Shown here: in pieces, positions 36,688 through 46,735 of the stretch
Position numbering within the stretch: the first letter of the stretch is position 1
How the letters are laid out: each line of letters starts with the position of its first letter
From: Primula veris
Lineage: Eukaryota > Streptophyta > Magnoliopsida > Ericales > Primulaceae
DNA length: 64,000 nucleotides
Assembly: GCA_963682055.1 (NCBI GenBank)
Contig: OY821748.1
Location: 33,773,661-33,837,660 of the forward strand
Reading direction: 5' to 3'
The notes under the pieces: generated by a model
The model's database searches: none
Told to the model about the DNA's origin: nothing
The model's input: the letters and a program-made list of their open reading frames with translations, nothing else
Translations under genes and position numbers: made by a program

Positions 36688-37137
36688 ATGGCCGCGTGGG
36701 GGAGCGATGAAGAGAGCTCTGATAGTGACAAGGAAGAAGTCGCAAACCTTTGTCTCATGGCTAGAGATGGCGAAACCAAGGATGTAAGTTTCCACTTCTC
36801 TAACTCTTCTTTTTCTAGTAATGATTGTTTTGACATAAATGATGTGTTAGTTTCTTTAGAAAAAGCTAGAGGTAAAAACAAATCTTTTAGAAAAATGTTA
36901 ATCACTTTACAAGACGAACTTGAAAACTTATCTTTAAAAAATGACTCACTCAACTCTAAAAATGCTGAACTTACCATAGAAAATGATAAGTTGGTAAATG
37001 ACCTTAGTTCATGTAAACTTAAGGCGGATAGCGCCGAACTTACTCTTGTTAAGTTCGCTAAAGAAAGTAAAATGCTAAGTACTATATTAGCTTCTCAACA
37101 AGGTGCTTATGATAAAATCGGTGTAGGGTACAACTAA
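36688..37137 (+). CDS. SIRE gag-pol linker, acidic and coiled-coil part
   Basis: 149 open codons starting MAAWGSDEESSDSDKEEVAN, then a Ser-rich stretch and a Leu-heptad coiled coil (LITLQDELENLSLKNDSLNS). In SIRE elements this lies directly after the CCHC box in the same polyprotein; here a TAA at 36673-36675 separates them. It ends in a stop at 37135. It should not be taken for a host coiled-coil gene. Confidence 0.7.
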   Translation: MAAWGSDEESSDSDKEEVANLCLMARDGETKDVSFHFSNSSFSSNDCFDINDVLVSLEKARGKNKSFRKMLITLQDELENLSLKNDSLNSKNAELTIENDKLVNDLSSCKLKADSAELTLVKFAKESKMLSTILASQQGAYDKIGVGYN

Positions 37138-37450
37138 CTTCTAATGGCAAAACATAAAAATATATTCATCAAACCAATGACTAAAAATGAAAATAGACAG
37201 CCAAGTTACTCTCGTAAAAATAACTTGCAAAAAAGTAACTTACTTTATAATCGTTTTGTTAAACCGAGTGTGCATATGAAATGTCATACTTGCAACCGTT
37301 GTGATCACTTTGAAGATTATGTCTATTGCCCTTATAGATATAAATTGAATAGAAATGACTTGGTTTGGGTTTCAAAAGGTCGAGACACTAACCCATAAGG
37401 ACCTAAAAATGGATTAGGGTACCAATGATCGTTTTGTTATGTAGGTATGC

Positions 37451-38847
37451 TTGAGATCAAAAATTAACGAGGATAAGTGGTTCTTGGATAGTGGATGCTC
37501 AAGGCATATGACAGGAGACAAAATGAAATTTTCTACTCTTGTACCTAAAGACGGAGACTTTGTGACCTTCGGGGATAATAGCAAGGCTAAAATCATCGGT
37601 ATTGGTAGTATTTCTAAACTTACAAATGTTATTATTGATAAAGTATTGCTTGTTGATGGTCTTAAACATAACTTGCTTAGTATAAGTCAACTTTGCGACT
37701 TGGATCACAAAGTTATTTTTGAAAAATCGCATTGCATCATTCATTGTATTTCGCATAATAAAACTATTCCCATTGGTCAAAGACAAAATAATGTCTATAT
37801 GATTGATTTGAATAGTTTGGTGGATAATGAGGTCAAGTGTCCTGTTACTATCAACGACAATGGTTGGTTGTGTCATAGAAGACTTGGTCATACTATTCTT
37901 GATTTACTTGCTAAACTTTCTAGAAAAGATTTGGTAATAGGTTTACCAAAAGTTCCTTATAAAAAGGACAAACTTTGTCACGCTTGCCAATTAGGCAAAC
38001 AAACGAAGATTTCTTTAAGTCTAAAAATATTATTTCTACTACTCGTTGTTTGGAGCTTATTCATATGGATTTAGTTGGTCTTTCCCGGATTTTAGTCTTA
38101 GGACGCTTATATTCATTCGTCATGGTTGACGATTATAGTCATTTTACATGGGTTTTGTTTCTACCTCATAAGTATGAAGTTTTTAAAGAATTTTCTATAC
38201 TTTGTAAAAAGCTCCAAACACGAAAGGGTTACATGATCAAAAGTATCCGAACCGATCATGGTAAGAAATTTGAGAACACGCCATTTCAAACTTATTGTGA
38301 TGATAATGGTATTGATCATAATTTTTTGGCCTCTCGTACGCCTCAACAAAATAGGATGGTAGAGAGGAAGAATATAACCCTAGAGGAAATAGCATGGACC
38401 ATGCTTTGCGAAAATAATTTGCCAAAGTATCTTTGGGCCGAAGATGTAAACTCCGCTTGTTATAGTTTAAATAGAGCTTTGATAAAGCCAATATTGAAAA
38501 AGACACCTTATGAATTATGTAATGAGCGAAAGTCCAATATTACTCATTTACGTTCATTTGGTTGTAAATGTTACGTAAATATTAATGGTAATGATAATTT
38601 GGAAGAATTCGATTCTAAATCCGATGAAAGAATTTTCCTTGGATATGCAATATCAAGTAAAACATATAAAGTCTTTAATAAGAGAACTCTATTGGTGGAA
38701 GAATCGGTATATGTTTCTTTTAATGAGACTTTACCTAATCTTGATAAAACTCTAATTGTTAATGATATTGTTGATGATATTTTTCATGTTGCATCCTCTT
38801 CTAATCTTGACACGCCTAGGGTAGAAGTTGAGCCTAGTGTCGAGTAA
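37451..38847 (+). pseudogene. SIRE protease and integrase (frameshifted)
   Basis: 37451-38074: aspartic protease with intact D-S-G (KWFLDSGCSRHMTG), then the pre-integrase zinc finger (HRRLGH ... CHACQLGKQTK). A frameshift near 37990-38050 leads to 37975-38847 with integrase catalytic residues: Asp in LIHMDLVGLS, Asp in IRTDHGKKFEN, Glu in NRMVERKN. The C-terminal FGCKCYVNINGND and IFLGYAISSKTYKVFN motifs follow. Catalytic residues survive, but the frameshift splits the product. Confidence 0.85.
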
Positions 38848-38984
38848 GTGACTATAGAACGACATCAAGAGCACTTAGAAACTAGTGTGCAAATTCATGA
38901 GGATTTACCTCAAGAATGGTGATTTGCAAACCACCACCCGCAAGAATTAATTATTGGAGATTCGGGTGATAGAGTACATATTCT

Positions 38985-40480
38985 TTGAGAAATTTAGTTA
39001 AGAATTTTGCATTCTTGTCTCAATTAGAGCCCAAGAACATTCATGAAGCGGAACTAGGCGAGAGTTGGGTTTTAGCTATGCATGACGAATTAAATCAATT
39101 TGAGCGTAGCAATGTATGGACTCTAGTTCTTAAACCTGGTGATAAATCCATTATAGGTACAAAATGGGTATTTCATAATAAGATGAATGAATCTGGGGTA
39201 GTTATTAGAAACAAGGCTAGACTAGTGGCTCAAGGGTATAACTAAGAAGAATGCATCGACTTCGATGAAACTTACGCACCCATAGCTAGACTAGAAGTCA
39301 TTAGGATGTTGCTTGCTTATACTTCTTTTAAATGCTTTAAATTATTTTAAATGGATGTTAAAAGTGCGTTTTTAAATGGTTTTATAAATGAGAAAATTTA
39401 TGTAAAACAACCACCCGGTTTTGAAAATCACTAGTTTGCCGATCATGTATACAAACTTCAAGCAAATTTTTGATTGAAAAAGGTTTTTCTCGTGATACTT
39501 TGGATACTACTCTTTTTATAAAACATGATGGAAAATATATCCTTTTAATTCAAATTTATGTTGATGATATTATCTTTGGTGCTACTAATACTCACATGTG
39601 CAAGGAGTTTCCTAAGTGTATGCAAGGTGAATCTGAGATGAGCATGATGGGTGAGCTCACATACTTTCTCGGACTTCAAATCAAACAAACAAATGATGGC
39701 CTCTTTACGAATCAAGTGAAATACACAAGGGACTTGCTAAAACGCTTCAACATGAGCGATGCAAAGCCTCTAGAAACTCCAATGAGTCCAGCTACAAAGC
39801 TAGACAAAAACGAATCGGGTAAATACGTGGATCAAAAGCTATATAGAGGTATGATTGTATCCCTCTTACATTTAACCGCAACTACACCCGATATCATGTT
39901 TAGTGTTTGCTTGTGTGCTAGATATCAATCATGTCCTAAGTAATTGCATGTTATAACCGTTAAGCGCATTTTTAGATATCTTGTAAGTACTTGTAATATA
40001 GGATTATTTTACTCTCCTGATACTTCGTTTGATTTGCTAAACTATTCCGATGCCGACTTTGCCGGTTGTCGTTTGGATAGAAAGAGTACTAGTGGCACTT
40101 GCCAATTTTTAGGAAATGCATTAGTTTCTTGGCATAGAAAGAAACAAAACTTTGTTGCACTTTCTACGGCGAAGGCGGAATACGTCGCCATGGGTAGTTG
40201 TTGTGCGCAAATTCTTTGGATGTGTCAACAATTGAATGATTTTGAATTATCCTATAATAATGTGACTATTTTGTGTGATAATACGAGTGCTATTAATCTT
40301 TAGAAAAATCCGATACAACACTCTCGTACAAAACATATTAATTTACGACATCATTTTTTACGGGATCATGTTCAAAAAGGGGATATTTTACTTGAATATA
40401 TTAATATCGATAGGCAATTAGCCAATATTTTTACAAAAGCTCTTAATGAAGAACAATTTTGCTTTATAAGATGAGAGCTT
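38985..40480 (+). pseudogene. SIRE reverse transcriptase and RNase H (deleted)
   Basis: RT N-terminal motifs SWVLAMHDELNQFERSNVWT and KWVFHNKMNESG are followed by a stop at 39242, KSAFLNGFINEKIYVKQPPG, then a deletion at about 39462 that removes the conserved LYGLKQAPRAWY segment (about 16 codons) and shifts the frame. The catalytic YVDDIIFGATNT is intact near 39560. RNase H begins 39944 after a stop (DADFAGCRLDRKSTSGTC, STAKAEYVA) and has a further stop at about 40301. It continues to LANIFTKAL near 40440. Inactive. Confidence 0.85.
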
Positions 40481-41700
40481 GGTATGTTTAATATATGATA
40501 TGTATTTGTATTTAAATATGTATAATTACACTGTTTTTTATTGTTAATATACTATATTATTATACATATATGTATTTTTATTGTTACCAAAACGGTGTCA
40601 AAAACTATCAAAATCATAAATATTTTTAGCCCAGAATTTTTGACAAGTGTACTGTAACTTTCGACCTGTCTACTATATTTTAACAAAATTATTTGTTTTT
40701 TTTTTTCGACTGCTAAATATATATTTTCGACACGTCAGTGTACCTGTCAAAACCTACTGGAACTTTTTATTGCGCTTTTCGACATATCTGATTTTTTCGA
40801 CATGTCTAGTTTTTACACTGAATTTTTTTCGACATGTCTAAATTTGCTTTTCCAAAAAAAAAAAATTTCTCCTTACTACGAAATAAATACTAGCTCACTC
40901 GTCTCTATCTATATACACTAATATCGCCTCCATTTACACTCCTCTCTCAAATCCTTCATTTCTTTATACCAAACCTTCACTTTAATGATGACAATGATGT
41001 TGATGATGATACTTCTTCGGCATATGTTTCTTTTTGATAATGCCAAAGGGGGAGAAATACCCCTTGCTTATGTTATTTATCGTATTTCTTTTAGTTTTGA
41101 ATTATCTTAACTTTTGTGGTTACTTTGCTGTAAAGTCGTGTGTTGGCTAGTTTGGAAAATATACTGATATTGAGCAAGACTTTTAGCTCATTCTATCTTA
41201 TTTTGTTTGCTAGGAAACTTATGTTTTGGCTATGCCCTTGATGTTGTATCATTTGTAGCTTGTGACTTTGAAGTTATGAAATCTTTTGTTCACTACATTA
41301 TTTCGATCTTGTCATTTGCGCCTTTGCGATGTGTGTGGCACATTTATTATTATGATATGTTAGTGTTGCAAATGTGGAATGAATTTGAGTGATATTGGGC
41401 TGTGGTTTTTATTTGTGGCGATCATCCTTTTTAGGTGAAACTATGGTCGATTTTTTGCTTGAAATGACATATGTTTTAAATGCATTATCCATGCTTGTGT
41501 TATACTTAATGATCATTTATCATGTTGTCTATACTTATTGAAAACTTTTTGACTTTGGTTTATCGTTTATACTTACTTTTCGATAAAACACTTTTGACGA
41601 AAATCGCTTTCTACACTTTCCTTTTCATTCTTTTGGCTATTGTAGAAGAGCTTCATTATGTTTAAATTTAATATTTTGGCATCATCAAAAAGGGAGAGAT
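40481..41700 (+). other. SIRE 3' non-coding interior with polypurine tract
   Basis: Holds TTTTCGACATGT-type motifs (40700-40845), an acidic scrap of a lost third ORF (about 40980-41030), a first purine tract AATGCCAAAGGGGGAGAAA near 41040-41058, and the proper polypurine tract CAAAAAGGGAGAGAT at 41686-41700 directly before the 3' LTR. Short ORFs here have no support. Confidence 0.65.
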
Positions 41701-42660
41701 TGTTGAACGGTGTTCTTTTAATCACTTGTTTTAATTATAACAAAATGAATTAAAACATAACAAAAGCTCATTTTGTGTTACTAATCCTTTTATCAAGTGT
41801 GTAAAGGTTTTAAATAAGTAAAAGAATCAATCACGAAGTTAACGGCTCAAACGGAACTCATTTCGGAGTCCGGACGAAGAAGTTATTAGAGTTTCGGTTA
41901 AGTGAATTAGCAGATTTTTCGACATGTCGAAAAATATCCGACAGATTGAAGTACATATCGGAAAATGCAAAAGTTGGGCAGTGAGCTCCCCAGATTTTCC
42001 GACATGTCAAAAAATGGAGTTCGACAGATCGAAATTCGACAGTTTAAATAAAGTCACTTTCACTTTATCTGATTGAGGCTTTTACCCAATGGATAAACCA
42101 TCCAACCACTATAAATGGTAACAACATATCTAATGGACAATTTTGAGCTTGCAAAAGCTCACCAATCATACACCCAATTACATAACAATTCAATCCAAAA
42201 TCAAAGCAAGAAAATGCTTTATACTACATAATTCTCACTTGCAAATCTTATAAATTCTTGAGTGTACTCTTATTGTAATCTTATAAACATTTCGAGAATA
42301 TTTGTGTGTGAGCGATACACTTTCGATTAAAATTATAGAGTGAATTATAAACTCATTTGTGAACGATTGATTAGGTAGAGGTTTTGTAAGCGAGTGTTGC
42401 TTAAAAGCTCTAGCTCTTTTCATTCGAAATACTCATACAGTGAGGGGAGCTTAATTCACGGATTAGCTCGTTAGCTTGTAATCTTGGAAAGAAAATTATA
42501 GTGATAACATTCGATAAAGTTAATTCCGATGAGAGAACGTAGGCGGGTTTGCTGAACCTCTATACATCTTGTGTTATTTCTTTTCCCTTAACTCTTACTT
42601 TCTACACTTATATTATTGCTTGTTTGATTTTTTGCGTAGCTTAAACTAGTTTTATATTTA
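41701..42660 (+). repeat. 3' LTR of SIRE-type Copia (truncated)
   Basis: Starts TGTTGAACGGTGTTC. Matches the 5' LTR up to GCTTAAACTAG-TTTATATTT at about 42660, then diverges abruptly. About 130 bp of LTR end (with the GGGCCAACA terminus) are missing. A perfect CGACATGTCG sits at 41920-41929. Confidence 0.8.
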
Positions 42661-43714
42661 CACTTATATGAGACCAGAGAGAGAGCGCCGAAGATCTAAT
42701 CACGACGGAGCTGCGGCGGAGGTGGCGGTGGTGGGAAATAGCCGACGACAATGAAGCCGAGTTTTCTCGGAGTAATTATTGGCATTTTCTAGAGAGAGAG
42801 AAAAACTGTTATGAGGTAAAACATAATGGGTAACGGGATAAAAAATAATTTGGACCCCTCTTATATTTATGGTAGATGGTTACAAAAACAAATTAAAATG
42901 TTTGAAAAACATAACTTATACTAATAAAAATTAAAATTGGTATTAAAACCGAATAATAATATTTTACTGGTACCGGACTCCAATTTGTTCCGGATAGCAT
43001 ATCATATGTATGTTTTTAATGAATAGGAAATATATTCCATCAACCTAATCTTATCAAAAATAGGCAATACATCAAATCATTTAAGTCTTAAAGTCTAATT
43101 AAAGTCTAGATACTAATATTTAGAAACTAATAAAATCTCCACCAAATTGATCAAACCATCTAAAATTCCATAATAGGATTTAAGCCAATTCCCAACATGT
43201 ATAATTAAGAAACTGAATAAAATACATATTAAATTGGTGTATGAAAAAGTCATATTGCTTGTTTGGTTGTAAAAGGTTAATTAGACAGAATAAATCTTTT
43301 TTTTAACCTCAAGTTCACTACGTATTAACTTTGAAGTTGGTGTGAAACAAATCCTTAATTTATTAAATAATAGATTTAGATTATGTGCGTTTCCCTGCAT
43401 TTAATGTTTTTTGTTTCTAAGCTAGGATACATGAAGTCTCTAGTTAATATCACGACTGTGTTTTTGTTATCATTAGTTAATTACAACCGAATATGCAATT
43501 AAAAATCATTATAACTTATGACAACACTTTTATAAAGTAAAAGAAAGAAAAAGCACCGGAAGAACTACAAAAACGCAATGAATGGGGCAAGTAATTAAGA
43601 AAAATCATAGTATTATTGTTACTATGTTAACGCTAATTTGATTTCAATATTAGTAGTAACGGAAGTATGAATACATTCAAACTATGATGGGATAACAAAC
43701 AAAGATGCGATTAA
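42661..43714. other. Non-coding, with GC-rich patch and inverted repeat copy
   Basis: 42690-42770 is a sharply GC-richer patch (GCGGCGGAGGTGGCGGTGGT) in AT-rich DNA, possibly a scrap of a 5' gene end; no ORF supports it. 43200-43550 is the inverted copy of the repeat at 30880-31185. Confidence 0.5.
43200..43550 (-). repeat. Inverted copy of the 30.9 kb dispersed repeat
   Basis: The reverse complement shares TCATATTGCTTGTTT and CCTCAAGTTCACTACGTATT with 30880-31185. Confidence 0.65.
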
Positions 43715-44270
43715 TAGTACGTATTTGTTTGCTTTTTATTGGGGTTGTACTACTTTACAACCCCAATAAAAAGTATTAGAAATTGTTTGCTTTTTATTAG
43801 TAGGATGAGATTAGAGTGGTATTATGGTAGGATGGTATTAGAAATACCGTCGGACCCATAAGTATCGCGTTTGGTACGAAAAGTGGAGACGTTACTATTA
43901 GTAACATGCGATTAGAAATGAGAGTATTTGGAGTAATAGCGGGAGTATGGTATTGGAAAATGGGGTATTTAAAGTAAAGGGGGTGTGGTATATATATATA
44001 TATATATATATACCACATCCCCTTTTACTCCAAATATCTCTATTTCCCAATACTACACCTCTTTATTGCTCAAAATACATCTATTTCTCATCATTTATAA
44101 TCTCACGTTACTAATAGTCTCGTCTCTATTTTTCATAACAAACACGATACTTGTGAGGTCGACGGTATTTATAATCTCATTCTAACATAATCCCACTACA
44201 ACCAATCAAATATCTTGTCGCACCATTGAAATCTCAATCCAATCCTGGTGCAAACAAAACAAAGGAGGCC
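43715..44270. mobile_element. Fold-back MITE (Tourist/Harbinger-like)
   Basis: Two ~200 bp arms form a long imperfect inverted repeat around a (TA)n centre at 43988-44013: left GGTATTTAAAGTAAAGGGGG-TGTGG against right CCACATCCCC-TTTTACTCCA. Outer ends give GTATTTGTTTGC against GCAAACAAAACAAAGG. TAA flanks both sides (43712-43714 and 44271-44273), fitting the 3 bp duplication of PIF/Harbinger elements. ORFs inside are palindrome artefacts. Confidence 0.65.
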
Positions 44271-44273
44271 TAA

Positions 44274-44869
44274 AACTACTCTCTACTTGAACAGATAAAG
44301 AAACAATCTTGCATTGCCTTTAGGCACCAAAACCAACTTGTTAGAAATCATAGATTCAATAGATTCCATCCCTGACATACTGCAACTAGACAACAATTCT
44401 ATATAATCCTTTACACTATACAACCGATGTCACGTGTATGTGGGGCCAAGCAACTCTTCAATGACTCACGATATTTTTGTTCCTTGATTACAAAAATAAA
44501 ATAAAAATTGTTCATTGGTAAAAAAGACCAAACTTTATTTTATCACCAACTCATTACCCATCCATCTCTCTCTAGTTTTGTTTTTGTGTTTTTTATAATT
44601 CAGTTCTTCTTTTTTCTACTTTTAGTTCTTCTTTTTTCTACTTTGGTTTTGTTTTTGGGTGATCCACACTCCTCATGAACTTAAAAAAGAGTAGGAACCA
44701 GTAGTCGCATATTTTTTCCGGCCTCAATGAATCGATATACAAGAAAATAAACACCAAGCAGTATCCACATATCAATATAGAAAATTTATGTGCCAGTAGG
44801 TTCCACCTCTTATATGTATGGATGTGTCCAAGCAGTATCTTACGAAAAAATAACGGTGAAACAAACTCA
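44274..44869 (-). other. 3' flank of the ABCG gene
   Basis: Downstream (minus) of the displaced ABCG stop at 44870-44872; probably 3' UTR and flank. A 22 bp unit AGTTCTTCTTTTTTCTACTT is tandemly repeated at 44602-44645. The 87-codon ORF 44638-44901 is mostly untranslated tail in another frame. Confidence 0.5.
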
Positions 44870-44941
44870 TCATTTCTTCTGAAATGCGACCATGCCAGCA
44901 AAAGCCACAGTGCGGGTGACTAGACCAGCAAGGATGAGGTA

Positions 44942-45231
44942 TGTAACGACCCGGCCCCACGGACCGAACCGCCACGCCCGTATCAACAATATTGTCTGCT
45001 TTGGCACAACTTCTCAGGGGGATCACCCATCCTGGTACTACTCCAAGTTAAGCACGCTTAACTGTGGAGTTTCGTCCTCGCTGTTGTGCCGCACGGCTTT
45101 AAAAGGTCTTGTTGATAGGAAATGGATCTTTTAAGCTCATATACCACACAAGTACTCTCATATCTGGGCGATGTGGGACTGACGCACAACACCGCACCAC
45201 AGAATTTCCTTCCTGAAAATCTGGGTCGTCA
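44942..45231 (-). repeat. Cassandra 3' LTR
   Basis: Same length as the 5' LTR, TGACGACCCAG to GTTACA on minus. Confidence 0.9.
45003..45090 (-). promoter_or_regulatory. 5S rRNA-derived pol III promoter region (3' LTR)
   Basis: Second copy with the same A box, C box and GGCACAAC/GTTGTGCC ends. If active it could start pol III transcription toward the ABCG 3' end. Confidence 0.85.
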
Positions 45232-45245
45232 TAATCACCCTCCCT
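45232..45245 (-). other. Cassandra polypurine tract
   Basis: GGGAGGGTGATTA on minus, adjoining the 3' LTR. Confidence 0.8.
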
Positions 45246-45329
45246 TTAGGCACGACGTCCTCGTCGGGCACGTCGTCCTTCAGGGGTCCACACACACGTG
45301 CTAGTCCCCACATTTCCGGCCAGATAGAG

Positions 45330-45341
45330 GCTCTGATACCA
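45330..45341 (-). other. Cassandra primer-binding site
   Basis: TGGTATCAGAGC on minus, complementary to initiator tRNA-Met, 2 bp from the 5' LTR. Confidence 0.9.
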
Positions 45342-45343
45342 TA

Positions 45344-45633
45344 TGTAACGGCCCGGCCCCACGAACCGAACCGCCACGCCCATATCAACAATATTGTCCG
45401 CTTTGGCACAACTTTCCAGAGGGGTCACCCATCCTGGTACTACTCCAAGTTAAGCACGCTTAACTGTGGAGTTTCGTCCTCGCTGTTGTGCCGCACGGCT
45501 TTAAAAGGCCTTGTTGATAGGAAATGGATCTTTTAAGCTCATATACCACACGAGTACTCTCATATCTGGGCGATGTGTGACTGATGCACAACACCGCACC
45601 ACAGAATTTCCTTCCTCGAAATCTGGGTCGTCA
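45344..45633 (-). repeat. Cassandra 5' LTR
   Basis: On minus it starts TGACGACCCAG and ends CGTTACA. It differs from the left LTR at around 15 sites by eye. Confidence 0.9.
45405..45492 (-). promoter_or_regulatory. 5S rRNA-derived pol III promoter region (5' LTR)
   Basis: On minus: AGTTAAGCGTGCTT (A box) and AGGATGGGTGA (C box) in 5S order and spacing, closed by an 8 bp inverted pair GGCACAAC/GTTGTGCC that stands for helix I. It is 88 bp, against 120 for true 5S RNA. It should be able to bind TFIIIA and pol III. Confidence 0.85.
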
Positions 45634-45637
45634 CAAT

Positions 45638-45725
45638 TTAGCCTATGCATATACCCCAATTATGAATATCGTAACCCAATGTATCAAGAACACCACAACG
45701 AGTTATGAGCCACACTCCTGAAAAT
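45638..45725 (-). pseudogene. ABCG last exon, first half (ends at Cassandra insertion)
   Basis: After the acceptor CTTCATCCAG the frame reads FSGVWLITRCGVLDTLGYDI then HNWGICIG and a TAA at 45638-45640, 4 bp from the Cassandra end at 45633. The missing tail (YLILAGLVTRTVAFAGMVAF and QKK-stop) is at 44870-44941 on the other side of the element, in the frame expected. The insertion therefore removes the last membrane helix from any transcript. Confidence 0.88.
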
Positions 45726-46431
45726 CTGGATGAAGGAGAAGATCGATTAACATGAAATACCTGAATATATAGAAAATTTTGTATGAAACAGTATACAAAT
45801 TCTTCATATGTGGTCAACAATAAAGTTTCAATGCTGAGAATACAAAATTAAACTATTTCATGATCAAGTCACTTTTTAGGTCCTGTCTTGGATACACACA
45901 CGAATCGGACTTGGGAGAGTAAGAGTATTTGATTTCTTTGTTAAAATGGAGCTACATCTCGACATGTGTTACCACTTACAAGAAGCTATAAGCCATAAAA
46001 CTAAGTTGAACCGTTTTTATTATGCATATCAGATATTGGCCGCTTTTCCATGATCATAAATACACAAGGCACGAAGTAAGACAGGGAGTGATAACTTTCT
46101 TAATGAAAAAACTATTAAACAAGAAATAGCTAGTTATCCTTTTCAATTAATTGGGTTGGGGTAAAGTTGCAAACAAAGAGCAATTTTTTGAATATCAAGC
46201 ATTTCCTCAAAGTAAGGGTTTGTAATTATATAGAAAAAGGCGTTTCTCACTACAGAATGTAATGAACAGGTAACAGAACCCAACATTTATTGCTCGCACT
46301 TTTACTAAGGCACATTCATCCGACTAAAAAGGATTTATTGCCTATCGGGAAAGCAAAAGTATACAGTTTAATTATAGTCTATATCAAAACTCTATAAACG
46401 ATCTGTAAAGGTAAAACACTGTCCCATATAT

Positions 46432-46704
46432 TGTTAGGAATGAATGATCAAAAACAAGAGTTTACAGATCAATAACTCAAAGCAAATTGGAGAATGACTT
46501 AAACTTTATTGAATGACAAGTGTGGCTATATAATAGCCTTTACAACTGGAAAGAGAAAAATAAACAACCCACGTAAACAACCAAGTACGTGGTAAATAAG
46601 TTAGGAAATGTTAAAAGCATAACTACACTACCTTAGATAATAGGTAACATTATTAACTGAAGCTAGAACTTCTCAACAGAAAGATAAATCCTAAATTCTT
46701 GTCA
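46432..46704 (-). repeat. 3' LTR of the intronic Copia
   Basis: TGTTAGG to TTGTCA on plus. About a dozen differences plus a 7 bp indel from the other LTR. Confidence 0.92.
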
Positions 46705-46735
46705 TTTTCTCCCTTAAACTAAATGTCATAAGCGT

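Larger units (their letters stand above)
34567..42660 (+). mobile_element. SIRE/Maximus-type Copia element
   Basis: 5' LTR 34567-35674, degenerate primer-binding site TGCTATCAAAGC at 35677-35688 (canonical TGGTATCAGAGC), gag, coiled-coil region, protease-integrase, RT, RNase H, a 1.2 kb 3' non-coding region with AAAGGGGGAGAAA and a second purine tract, then a truncated 3' LTR. The CCHC box followed by an acidic ES-SDSDKEEVANLCLMA segment is the hallmark of the SIRE lineage. The third, env-like ORF usual in many SIRE elements is reduced to an acidic scrap near 40980-41030. Frames are broken in gag and RT. Confidence 0.85.
44942..45633 (-). mobile_element. Cassandra TRIM retrotransposon
   Basis: Two 290 bp LTRs (44942-45231 and 45344-45633) flank a 112 bp interior. 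The interior holds a primer-binding site (GCTCTGATACCA on plus) next to the right LTR and a purine tract (GGGAGGGTGATTA on minus) next to the left, so it reads on minus. Each LTR contains a 5S rRNA-like segment, which defines the Cassandra family. There is no coding capacity; it moves with enzymes of other elements. No clean 5 bp target duplication is visible. It sits inside the last coding exon of the ABCG gene. Confidence 0.93.

Noticed and set aside
36688..37137. Host coiled-coil protein gene
   Set aside because: The acidic start and position after the CCHC box are standard in SIRE gag-pol.
43797..44185. ORFs with IYIYIYI runs
   Set aside because: Palindrome and TA-repeat artefacts within the fold-back MITE.
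45003..45492. Genuine 5S rRNA genes
   Set aside because: The two segments are 88 bp, lie within long terminal repeats next to a primer-binding site and purine tract, and lack full 5S length. They belong to Cassandra.
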